Source of the DNA: an uncultured Shewanella sp.
GTDB lineage: Bacteria > Pseudomonadota > Gammaproteobacteria > Enterobacterales > Shewanellaceae
Assembly: GCF_947501225.1 (NCBI RefSeq)
Contig: NZ_CANMUW010000005.1
Coordinates: forward strand, 278,940 to 342,939
Direction: 5' to 3'
DNA: 64,000 bases
The notes below the pieces were generated by a model. It ran no database searches. It was not told the origin of the DNA and saw nothing but the letters and a program-made list of their open reading frames with translations. The position numbers and the translations under genes are program-made. Below are positions 57,090-64,000 of the stretch, one piece after another (the stretch's first letter is position 1; each line of letters opens with the position of its first letter).

Positions 57090-58358
57090 ATGGCGAATTT
57101 CATAGACAGACGACTCAATGCTAAGGGAAAGAGCACGGTTAATCGTCAACGATTTATCAACAGATATAAGCAGCAAATAAAAAAAGCTGTCAGTGATGCC
57201 GTCACTCGGCGGAGTGTTACCGATGTTGATAAAGGTGAGAAGATAGGGATCCCCACTAAGGATATCAGCGAGCCATCGTTTCATCAGGGACAGGGTGGAG
57301 TGAAAGAGCGGGTACATCCCGGTAATGACCAATTCACCCGCGGTGATAAAATAGAGCGCCCCCCTTCGGGTGGAGGCCAGGGCTCAGGTCAGGGAGACGC
57401 CTCAGACTCAGGTGAGGGGCAAGATGATTTTGTATTCCAAATCTCGAAGGATGAGTATCTCGAACTCCTCTTTGAAGACCTGGAGCTTCCTAATCTGCAG
57501 AATAATCGCCTCAATAAACTGGTTGAGTACCAAACATACCGTGCGGGCTTTACCAATGATGGGGTTCCGGCAAATATCAACATTGTTCGCTCACTACGCT
57601 CATCACTGGCACGCCGAATCGCTATGACATCGTCGAAGAAGGCGAAGTTAAAGGAGTTGCAAGATGAACTTGAAGAGCTGGAAAATACGCCAGGAGCCGA
57701 AGCCGAAAGAATTCTTCTTATTAAGGAGGAGATAGAGGAGTTAAAACAGAAGATAGACAAGGTGCCGTTTATCGATACTTTCGATCTCAGATACAACAAC
57801 TTCGCTAAACGTGAGATCCCATCCAGCCAAGCCGTTATGTTCTGTCTGATGGATGTATCTGGTTCTATGGATCAGGCGACCAAAGACATGGCTAAGCGCT
57901 TTTACATTTTACTCTACCTTTTCCTAACCCGGACCTATAAAAACCTGGAAGTCGTCTATATTAGGCACCACACCCAGGCTAAAGAGGTCGATGAACATGA
58001 GTTCTTCTACTCTCAGGAAACCGGTGGCACCATAGTCTCCAGCGCATTAAAACTGATGCACAAAATCCAAAAAGACCGTTATCCCGAGAGCGAATGGAAT
58101 ATCTATGCGGCTCAGGCATCAGATGGCGATAATTGGGCCGATGACTCTCCGGGTTGCAAACAGATCCTCGAGAAACAGCTGCTTCCCGTTGTGAGGTACT
58201 TTAGTTATATCGAGATCACTAACCGGGCGCACCAAACTCTCTGGCGTGAGTATGAAAACCTCCAGAAAACCTTCGATAACATCGCCGTACAGCATATTAA
58301 ACAAGCTGAAGATATCTACCCGGTGTTCAGAGAACTATTCAAGAAACAGGCTGTTTAA
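57090..58358 (+). CDS. yeaH: YeaH/YhbH-family protein (DUF444) with VWA-like fold
   Basis: The ATG at 57090, preceded by GGGAGGTGCGC, gives 422 residues beginning [15 protein letters not shown]. The earlier in-frame start at 57060 is rejected for lack of a ribosome-binding site. Features are a basic N terminus, a glycine-rich linker ([13 protein letters not shown] near residue 100), a coiled-coil segment around residues 190-220, and a von Willebrand A-like domain with the metal-ion motif MDVSGSMDQ. It is expected to work with YeaG and SpoVR in stress response. It lies 53 bases after yeaG. Confidence 0.9.
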   Translation: MANFIDRRLNAKGKSTVNRQRFINRYKQQIKKAVSDAVTRRSVTDVDKGEKIGIPTKDISEPSFHQGQGGVKERVHPGNDQFTRGDKIERPPSGGGQGSGQGDASDSGEGQDDFVFQISKDEYLELLFEDLELPNLQNNRLNKLVEYQTYRAGFTNDGVPANINIVRSLRSSLARRIAMTSSKKAKLKELQDELEELENTPGAEAERILLIKEEIEELKQKIDKVPFIDTFDLRYNNFAKREIPSSQAVMFCLMDVSGSMDQATKDMAKRFYILLYLFLTRTYKNLEVVYIRHHTQAKEVDEHEFFYSQETGGTIVSSALKLMHKIQKDRYPESEWNIYAAQASDGDNWADDSPGCKQILEKQLLPVVRYFSYIEITNRAHQTLWREYENLQKTFDNIAVQHIKQAEDIYPVFRELFKKQAV

Positions 58359-58367
58359 GGAGGCGCT

Positions 58368-59888
58368 ATGGATGCTAAAAAGAAAAGATCTCCACTCGAT
58401 GATGGTCCGGATTGGACCTTCGATCTACTACAGTCGTATCTTACTGAAATTGAGCGGGTGGCGGCTCACTATAAGCTTGACTCCTACCCAAACCAGATTG
58501 AGGTGATAACAGCCGAACAGATGATGGATGCCTACGCGGGTATCGGCATGCCAATTGGTTATACACACTGGTCATTCGGTAAAAAGTTTATCGAAACTGA
58601 GCAGAGCTACAAAAGAGGTCAAATGGGCCTGGCATATGAGATAGTGATCAACTCAGATCCCTGTATTGCCTATTTAATGGAAGAAAATACCATCACAATG
58701 CAAGCACTGGTGATGGCCCATGCCAGTTTTGGCCACAATAGCTTCTTTAAAAACAATTACCTCTTCAAAACCTGGACCGATGCCAGCTCAATAATCGACT
58801 ACCTGGTCTTTGCAAAAAACTATATCAGCCAGTGTGAAGAGACCCATGGCACCGAACAGGTAGAGCTGATCATCGACTCATGCCATGCATTAATGAACTA
58901 CGGCGTCGATCGGTATAAACGACCGAGTGAAATATCGTTCAAAGAGGAGCAGCTCAGACAGAAGGAACGAGAGGAGTACCTGCAGAGTCAGGTCAATGAT
59001 CTATGGCGAACAATCCCCTTAACCCAACACGTTGACCCCAAAACGGAAACCTTGAACTTTCCGGAAGAGCCTCAGGAAAATATTCTCTACTTTATAGAGA
59101 AGAACGCACCTTTACTCGAGCCATGGCAGAGAGAGATCGTTCGCATAGTCAGAAAGATGGGGCAATACTTTTACCCTCAAAAACAGACTCAGGTAATGAA
59201 CGAAGGCTGGGCCACATTTTGGCACTATACTATTCTCAACCACCTTTACGATGATGGTGTTGTCACCGATAGGTTCATGATGGAGTTCCTACAAAACCAT
59301 ACCAATGTGGTTGCGCAACCCAGTTATAACAGTCCCTATTACAGTGGCATTAACCCCTATGCGTTAGGGTTCAATATGTTTGTAGATATCAGGCGAATTT
59401 GTGAAAACCCAACCGACGAAGACAGGGAGTGGTTCCCGGAAATTGCCGGCAGCGACTGGTTAGAGACACTGCATTTCGCAATGCAAAACTTTAAGGATGA
59501 GAGCTTTATCAGCCAATATCTGTCACCTAATATTATGCGGCAATTTAAGCTTTTTGGAGTTTTAGACGACGATAAGAAAAATTATATGTCTGTATCCGCC
59601 ATCCATGATGAGCAGGGATACAAAGATATCCGTCAAATGTTATCGCAACAGTATAACCTCTCTAATATTGAACCCAACATCCAGGTTCAGCAGGTTGCGA
59701 TTACCGGCGATCGCTCATTGACTTTAAGGCATGTACCCACCAATAGAGTCCCCCTTGCAGAGAGTTGCCACGAAGTGGTAAAACACCTGCATAGACTCTG
59801 GGGCTTTGATGTCAGGCTTGAAGAGATCAGCGAGGAGGGAAACCTAAGCATTATCGCCTCATGTCCTGAAGTTCAAACAGATGAGTAG
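58368..59888 (+). CDS. ycgB: SpoVR-family protein (YcgB)
   Basis: This 506-residue cytoplasmic protein is of the SpoVR family, whose Bacillus member acts in spore cortex formation; the enteric YcgB is sigma-S dependent and of unknown activity. The family signatures YTHWSFGKKF and VMNEGWATFWHY are clear. It is the third gene of the yeaG-yeaH-ycgB trio, starting 9 bases after yeaH with AAGGAGG upstream, so the three are one transcriptional unit. Transcription ends at the terminator shared with rplY. Confidence 0.92.
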   Translation: MDAKKKRSPLDDGPDWTFDLLQSYLTEIERVAAHYKLDSYPNQIEVITAEQMMDAYAGIGMPIGYTHWSFGKKFIETEQSYKRGQMGLAYEIVINSDPCIAYLMEENTITMQALVMAHASFGHNSFFKNNYLFKTWTDASSIIDYLVFAKNYISQCEETHGTEQVELIIDSCHALMNYGVDRYKRPSEISFKEEQLRQKEREEYLQSQVNDLWRTIPLTQHVDPKTETLNFPEEPQENILYFIEKNAPLLEPWQREIVRIVRKMGQYFYPQKQTQVMNEGWATFWHYTILNHLYDDGVVTDRFMMEFLQNHTNVVAQPSYNSPYYSGINPYALGFNMFVDIRRICENPTDEDREWFPEIAGSDWLETLHFAMQNFKDESFISQYLSPNIMRQFKLFGVLDDDKKNYMSVSAIHDEQGYKDIRQMLSQQYNLSNIEPNIQVQQVAITGDRSLTLRHVPTNRVPLAESCHEVVKHLHRLWGFDVRLEEISEEGNLSIIASCPEVQTDE

Positions 59889-59935
59889 CCCTTAACAGGA
59901 CTTCAGCACCGATACGATTGCAGGGTCCAGATATG

Positions 59936-59960
59936 AAAAAAGCGCCATCAGGCGCTTTTT
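59936..59960. terminator. Bidirectional terminator ycgB / rplY
   Basis: AAAAAAGCGCC pairs with GGCGCTTTTT around ATCA, between convergent genes. Confidence 0.88.
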
Positions 59961-59977
59961 AATTTCAATATCGCAAC

Positions 59978-60265
59978 TTATGCGAATTTGAAATCAACAT
60001 GCTCAATAAGAGGCTTGAATGCATGACGCTGCATTGCTTGTACGCGTACTTTTACGTCTTTACCATCAACAGTGATAGTAAGGTCGCTAGAGTAGAAGTC
60101 AGCATTCTCTTGAATGTTGATGATATCTTTATGGTCAAACTTGATAGAGATAGGCTCTTTACCAGCACCATAGATAACAGCAGGTACTTTATTCGCATGA
60201 CGTAGGCGGCGGCTCGAACCTTTCCCGATTTCAGTGCGGATTTCAGCAGCGATAGTGTAAGACAT
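59978..60265 (-). CDS. rplY: 50S ribosomal protein L25
   Basis: This 95-residue ribosomal protein binds 5S rRNA. The sequence [21 protein letters not shown] and the C-terminal [10 protein letters not shown] are typical of the short enterobacterial-type L25 lacking the CTC C-terminal extension. It is monocistronic with a terminator shared with ycgB. The upstream minus-strand region of about 140 bases should hold its promoter. Confidence 0.95.
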   Translation of the reverse strand: MSYTIAAEIRTEIGKGSSRRLRHANKVPAVIYGAGKEPISIKFDHKDIINIQENADFYSSDLTITVDGKDVKVRVQAMQRHAFKPLIEHVDFKFA

Positions 60266-60408
60266 AGTTTTCTCACTTAAATAAAAAATTTCAGGTTGTC
60301 TCCATTTTCGACCAATGAAGACTCATTTAAAGCGGGCATATTCTAGCACAAGTATCACAAGCTAACAAACTGTTTAGAGCTGAAATTCATACGACTGGTG
60401 AGTCAGGC

Positions 60409-60957
60409 TTACCAGGTACGAACCGGGCCTGTGTCCACATGTATAAAGCCGGATTGAGGATAGTAGCCTACCCCGCCAAGTTTTAATTCAATCGCCGCAT
60501 CGCGCAGATGGCTCAACTTTACATCGGGGAGCGCGATATCCATCGCCATCCCTTTCATATGATAGCTCTTTTTCGCTACCCCGTTGCTTTTAGAGGCTAA
60601 CATGGCATTGGTTTTTGGTGAGCGATAACCAGAGATGACATTGAAGTCTTGTTCAACATTTAAGGATTGCTTCAACTTAAACAGGAGATCATAAAGACGT
60701 TTATCCATAGGCGCAGACTCATTCCGCCTATGATCCCTTAAAATATGGCTAAAATCTGATAAGATCCCACTCTGATAATTTCCATCTATCCAATAGCTTC
60801 CCTGCCCTCGTTCCCCTGTGTGTAAGTTACGAAACCCTAAACTACGCACTCCTGTGGTAGATCGACTTGCCTGTACTTTTGTGGGTAACATCGAAAACAT
60901 TGCAACGCCGCTTAGGCCTAACAACAACTGCCTACGGGCCGGACAAACTATTGACAC
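60409..60957 (-). CDS. mepK: Murein endopeptidase MepK-like (DUF882/YcbK)
   Basis: This 182-residue exported zinc peptidase is of the DUF882 family. The N terminus has twin arginines in ARRQLLLGLSGVAMF, consistent with Tat export. The catalytic part carries SGYRSPKTNAML, KKSYHMKGMAMDI and GGVGYYPQSGFIHVDTGPVRTW, which include the His/Asp zinc ligands. E. coli MepK cleaves peptidoglycan crosslinks, and its gene is next to the LD-transpeptidase gene, as here (ycbK/ycbB). GTG start with GGTGG upstream. Confidence 0.88.
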   Translation of the reverse strand: MSIVCPARRQLLLGLSGVAMFSMLPTKVQASRSTTGVRSLGFRNLHTGERGQGSYWIDGNYQSGILSDFSHILRDHRRNESAPMDKRLYDLLFKLKQSLNVEQDFNVISGYRSPKTNAMLASKSNGVAKKSYHMKGMAMDIALPDVKLSHLRDAAIELKLGGVGYYPQSGFIHVDTGPVRTW

Positions 60958-61070
60958 TCTACCACCGCTGTATATTTTTTAATCACGAATCCCAATAAAT
61001 TAAACGTTATTCGTCACGAAATCAAGTCAGCACAATACCTGTAGAGTACCTACAAGGCCAAGATAGGTAG

Positions 61071-62465
61071 TCAATTTTTGATTGTTGCCAGGTTACCTGT
61101 TGAATTTTGGTTATAAATATCATTCCTGAACTGAGGGTCACCAGCACTATCTATCCATGCTGTCCAGTACACTAAATGAACGGCCAGAGAGTCATCGAGG
61201 GAAAACCATTGCGTTTTCTCTCTCTCAACCTGCATATCCACCCAGGTCTGTTTATCCCGCACTAAATTTGATGCCATCCAATTAGCCAGGCTTTCCACAT
61301 TCTCGACCCGAATACACCCCGATGACAGCGCCCTGTTGGCCTCTTCAAACAGTGCTTTATCCACCGTATCATGTAGATAAACATTGTATTTGTTTTCGAA
61401 GTAAAACTTGTACCTGCCTAATGTATTTTCCGCACCGGGTCTTTGTACCAATCGATATGGGAAACGCCCATTAGCCAGCTTCTGCCACTCCTGTGGACTC
61501 TTCTGAATCAATTCACCTTTGGCATCGAATACATCAAAATTTCTTTGACTGATATATTGGCCATCCTCTCTCACTTTCGGCAGCAGATCCCTCCACATCA
61601 GGCGCCTGGGCACACGCCAACTGGGGTTGAGTACAAGATTAGATATTTGACTGCGTAACATAGGGGTTTGGCGGTACGGCTTCCCCACGATGACTCTTGA
61701 CTTAAGCTGTACCTCATCATGGTCAACCAGAACCATCTCAAATGCCGGAATGTTAATCAGCAGAAACCGCTTATCTAATGAGGCCTGGTAACTGGATTTT
61801 TTTAAGAAGTTATTTGCCAGCAAACGTGCCCGGCGATCAGGAGATGCATTCAACCACCTGAGCGTTTCCGGGCCGATAACTGCATCTTGCTTTAATCCAT
61901 GGCGCCTTTGAAAACGAAGTAAACTGTTCTTAATCGCTTGATTGAATTGCCTATTATTTTTGTCGTAACTATCTAAATCACCGAGCATATTCAACCGGAA
62001 ACTGATCTCAGGTATCGCATCATGATAATCCCCCTCCTTAAGCCAGGCTTCAATAACAAGTGGTTTCCAGGAATGGTGCTCACTAAGCCAGAGCAGATAA
62101 CGTAGCCTGTTACTAACGGGAAGATAATCTTTTGACTTTGGTTCTAAAGCAGTGGCACGTTGATAGAGATCGTCGTTATCACCTCCCTTACCAGCACCAT
62201 TAGGGATGTTTTCGGTTTGCCAAAAACGCTTCAACTCCTGTTCGGCTCTCTCGGCACTATCTAACTTCTCCTGCCTTGTGCCACTACGCAGCACCCGATA
62301 AGAATCAACTGACTGCTCAGTTGGCCTGACCAGATTAACCAGCTGTAGTTGGTAGAGAAGCGAGTTAAACCCTGCATCACTCCTGTCCATTGCAGGAGCC
62401 GACGCGACATACAGTGCCCAAAAAAGTGCAATGCATCTCAACCAGGCCGGACTTCGATACGACAT
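61071..62465 (-). CDS. ldtD: L,D-transpeptidase LdtD (YcbB)
   Basis: A GGAGGGGAAGT ribosome-binding site precedes the ATG at 62465, so I start there (464 residues) and not at 62528. A signal peptide (MSYRSPAWLRCIALFWALYVASAPA) leads to an N-terminal helical domain, a peptidoglycan-binding domain (LLRFQRRHGLKQDAVIGPETL) and a YkuD catalytic domain with the nucleophile Cys in LSSGCIRVENVES and a catalytic His upstream in YLHDTVDK. LdtD makes 3-3 peptidoglycan crosslinks, important under envelope stress. mepK follows on the same strand. Confidence 0.92.
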   Translation of the reverse strand: MSYRSPAWLRCIALFWALYVASAPAMDRSDAGFNSLLYQLQLVNLVRPTEQSVDSYRVLRSGTRQEKLDSAERAEQELKRFWQTENIPNGAGKGGDNDDLYQRATALEPKSKDYLPVSNRLRYLLWLSEHHSWKPLVIEAWLKEGDYHDAIPEISFRLNMLGDLDSYDKNNRQFNQAIKNSLLRFQRRHGLKQDAVIGPETLRWLNASPDRRARLLANNFLKKSSYQASLDKRFLLINIPAFEMVLVDHDEVQLKSRVIVGKPYRQTPMLRSQISNLVLNPSWRVPRRLMWRDLLPKVREDGQYISQRNFDVFDAKGELIQKSPQEWQKLANGRFPYRLVQRPGAENTLGRYKFYFENKYNVYLHDTVDKALFEEANRALSSGCIRVENVESLANWMASNLVRDKQTWVDMQVEREKTQWFSLDDSLAVHLVYWTAWIDSAGDPQFRNDIYNQNSTGNLATIKN

Positions 62466-62624
62466 ACTTCCCCTCCAAACTCTCAGACACAAGTAAGGGT
62501 CTCTCTTCAACTTCCTCATGCAGTCCATACAAGTATGGCAAACAATTGAAGCTATTGAGTGGAGTACTATAGAGGGAGTTTACACCCCTCTTAGATTAAG
62601 TAGGCATAACAAAGAGTTTACTCA

Positions 62625-63194
62625 TTAGGAGGAACTTAAGGTTGCGCGTGTAATAGTCGTTTCACCAGAGCCTGGGTAGTAACGAAGTTGCCAGTTCTCT
62701 GAGCCAATGCTGCGATTATCTGAGATATAGTTAAAGTAACAATATGAACCATCTGCGACAGATGACCCATTACCATACCAGTAGACAATATCAGTGTCTC
62801 CGCCAAAAGCTGCGTTGTTATGAGGAGCAAGCACGTAATCATCCCCCTCCAGCAAACCACTCCACACTTCCTTACAACTCTCACCCGTTAAAGTTGATCC
62901 ATCACCGCCATTGGTTGTACTCAACGGGTAACCCGTATTGCTGGAATCTAAGGTCCCATCGCCGTAACATGCAAGGTCTTCAACACGAGCACTGGCTCCC
63001 GATGCAGCCCAGCAGCTGTGATACAGCGTCACGCCCGAACTAAATGCACCAAATGCCCCCTTTGCCGCCGAGTCATGGGCATCTTGCCCTAAGTTCATGA
63101 ACTTAGGCAGGGCAACGACAGATAAGATCCCCAAAACAATGATAACGACAACAAGCTCTATCAGAGTAAAACCTTTAGAAACGAAGGACTTCAT
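62625..63194 (-). CDS. Type IV prepilin-like protein
   Basis: From the ATG at 63194 the product has 189 residues and opens MKSFVSKGFTLIELVVVIIVLG, the class III signal peptide cleaved after Gly and N-methylated by prepilin peptidase, followed by the long hydrophobic assembly helix. The C-terminal part has four cysteines (in HSCWAA, DLACYGD, ESCKEV and SYCYFN), suggesting two disulfides, and a Gly/Ser-rich loop. It is an orphan here: no pil or msh assembly genes are nearby. It may be a MSHA-type or minor pilin. The upstream in-frame codon at 63269 is rejected. Confidence 0.85.
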   Translation of the reverse strand: MKSFVSKGFTLIELVVVIIVLGILSVVALPKFMNLGQDAHDSAAKGAFGAFSSGVTLYHSCWAASGASARVEDLACYGDGTLDSSNTGYPLSTTNGGDGSTLTGESCKEVWSGLLEGDDYVLAPHNNAAFGGDTDIVYWYGNGSSVADGSYCYFNYISDNRSIGSENWQLRYYPGSGETTITRATLSSS

Positions 63195-63462
63195 TAGCAC
63201 TAATACCTTTAAATCACGTTTACAACCAACAAGATATACATTATATCCTGAACATTTTCCCAGCGTCACCAGAAACAGGGTAATGGTCTATCAGCAAGCG
63301 GGGTAATACAAGTTAAACGCTACAGAGGATGAATATACAAGCATAAAATACACATGTAAGTAACAACAAAAAGACAAAAGTTACATCATGATAAGGAATT
63401 GGAACTTGAAGGTATTACTCAAAGAGGTCATCTCACATCGTGAGCAGAGGCTGTCATTGGGA
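63195..63462. other. Intergenic region before tRNA-Leu fragment array
   Basis: No gene is visible. It should contain the promoter of the minus-strand prepilin gene. The short open frames here are out of frame with anything recognisable. Confidence 0.35.
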
Positions 63463-63504
63463 GTGTGTTTCAACAGTGCGAGGGATTTTAAATCTGTGTC
63501 TTTA
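63463..63504 (-). pseudogene. tRNA-Leu(UAA) fragment, anticodon arm and variable arm
   Basis: On the minus strand this reads AGACACAGATTTAAAATCCC then TCGCACTGTTGAAACAC. It carries the TAA anticodon loop and the start of the variable arm of tRNA-Leu, with three bases (AGG) lost from the anticodon stem relative to E. coli leuZ. The T arm and acceptor stem are absent. Confidence 0.6.
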
Positions 63505-63570
63505 CTATTTTTGGGATACAAAAAAGCCCCAACTATATCAGGGCCTATTGCTCACTCTCGAAGAGAATGA

Positions 63571-63634
63571 TGGTACCCGAGGCCGGACTCCAATCCCTGT
63601 AACAGTCGGCACGTGTATATCGACGTGCGAGGTT
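63571..63634 (-). pseudogene. tRNA-Leu(UAA) 3' half with T-arm insertion
   Basis: The fragment ends in CCGGCCTCGGGTACCA, the 3' end of the tRNA including CCA, but the T arm is interrupted by an extra block (CTGTTACAGGGATTGG). The variable arm is altered (GTCGATATACACG). No 5' half is present. Confidence 0.65.
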
Positions 63635-63722
63635 TTTTTCTTTTTGAACTGTATCGTTAAACCTCAGATACAAAAAAACCAACAATATGTCAGGGCCTAT
63701 CGCGCACTCTCGAAAAGAATGA

Positions 63723-63789
63723 TGGTACCCGAGGCCGGACTCCAATCCCTGTAACAGTCGGCACGTGTATTTCAACAGTGCGAGGGATT
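63723..63789 (-). pseudogene. tRNA-Leu(UAA) 3' half with same T-arm insertion
   Basis: It has the same T-arm insertion as the copy at 63571 but keeps the variable arm CGCACTGTTGAAATACACG and the AATCCCTCG anticodon-stem strand. The 5' half is missing. Confidence 0.65.
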
Positions 63790-63859
63790 ATGCTTTCTGA
63801 ACTGAATCGTTGAATCTCAGATACAAAAAAGCCCTAACTATATGCCAGGGCTTAAATGA

Positions 63860-63914
63860 TGGTACCCGAGGCCGGACTTGCGCCGGCACGTGTATTTCAA
63901 CAGTGCGAGGGATT
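63860..63914 (-). pseudogene. tRNA-Leu(UAA) 3' half, no insertion
   Basis: It reads AATCCCTCGCACTG...CACGTGCCGGCGCAAGTCCGG on the minus strand and ends with CTCGGGTACCA. The T stem pairs, with loop GCGCAAG in place of TTCAAG. The 5' half of the tRNA is absent, so it cannot make a tRNA. Confidence 0.65.
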
Positions 63915-63984
63915 ATGCTTTCCGAACTGAATCGTTGAATCTCAGATACAAAAAAGCCCTAACTATATGTCAGGGCTTAAATGA

Positions 63985-64000
63985 TGGTACCCGAGGCCGG
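63985..64000 (-). tRNA. 3' end of a tRNA-Leu copy, cut by window edge
   Basis: The minus strand ends CCGGCCTCGGGTACCA, identical to the 3' ends of the copies to its left. The rest lies outside the window and could be an intact tRNA-Leu(UAA) gene or another fragment. Confidence 0.4.

Larger units (their letters stand above)
63463..64000 (-). repeat. Tandem array of tRNA-Leu fragments with hairpins
   Basis: Five copies of parts of a tRNA-Leu(UAA) gene occur on the minus strand at spacings of 152, 137 and 125 bases between the 3' ends starting at 63571, 63723, 63860 and 63985. Between them lie hairpins with T-tracts, for example AAGCCCT/AGGGCTT at 63954-63978 and 63829-63853 and a weaker one near 63526-63544. 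A conserved stretch with AGATTCAACGATTCAGTT-type sequence precedes each 3' half. The array resembles the tyrT repeats of E. coli, in which repeats of about 180 bases each end with the last bases of the tRNA gene. Confidence 0.7.

Noticed and set aside
63388-63570. Plus-strand open frame near the right edge
   Set aside because: It overlaps the tRNA-Leu fragment array and its translation looks random, so it is most likely not a protein.

Overview
The window looks like a chromosomal segment of a marine Shewanella or a close relative. The evidence is the 8-amino-Kdo set kdnA-kdnB-kdsB (characterised in Shewanella), a DUF3334 gene, a PTS operon made of ptsH, ptsI and crr, a second EF-G, and many short intergenic inverted repeats. 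This is inference from gene content and not a species identification. Nearly all genes are housekeeping or envelope genes with similar base composition, and no prophage, integrase, transposase or CRISPR array is visible.

Layout. 0.3-3 kb: an RsmB/NOP-family rRNA methyltransferase and the RhlE-type helicase. 3-7.6 kb: a lipoprotein and a two-gene module of a polyamine-type binding protein plus a GGDEF-EAL receptor, resembling NspS-MbaA of Vibrio cholerae. 7.9-12.6 kb: a secreted phospholipase A2-like protein, a CoA-transferase, small exported proteins, an M14-like metalloenzyme and a GreA/B-like factor. 12.8-17.2 kb: ribosomal oxygenase RoxA, EF-G2 and a DEDDh exonuclease. 17.2-19.9 kb: a CheX-like DUF3334 protein divergent from a chemoreceptor. 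20-23.2 kb: an ACT protein, HPr, Enzyme I and EIIA-Glc. 23.4-27.4 kb: YffB, DapE, an M15 peptidase, a hydrolase and carbonic anhydrase. 27.6-31.1 kb: 8-amino-Kdo synthesis, with a MITE-like element between kdnA and kdnB. 31.2-34 kb: a PAP2 phosphatase fused to an outer-membrane barrel and apparently frameshifted at a poly(A) tract, DUF2897 and a LOG protein. 34-38.2 kb: an RND pump and its adaptor. 38.6-53.4 kb: bamC, dapA, gcvR, bcp, perM, bepA, arsC, hda and uraA, a gene set that also clusters in E. coli near minute 56, interrupted by argO/argP and by a large unknown lipoprotein. 53.5-60.3 kb: grxD, sodB, the prkA-yeaH-ycgB trio and rplY. 60.4-63.2 kb: murein enzymes MepK and LdtD and an orphan type IV prepilin. 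63.4-64 kb: a tandem array of broken tRNA-Leu(UAA) pieces, each with its own hairpin, running off the right edge.

Recurring themes are the envelope (8-amino-Kdo, BamC, BepA, LdtD, MepK, M15 peptidase, PAP2-barrel, RND pump), c-di-GMP and chemotaxis signalling, lysine/diaminopimelate metabolism (DapA, DapE, ArgO/ArgP), and translation (RoxA, EF-G2, L25, rRNA methyltransferase).

The observations most worth following up are the tRNA-Leu fragment array, the MITE-like element in the kdn cluster, the A7-tract frameshift that separates a signal peptide from the PAP2-barrel fusion, the NspS/MbaA-like pair, and the uncharacterised HExxH lipoprotein inserted in an otherwise conserved block.
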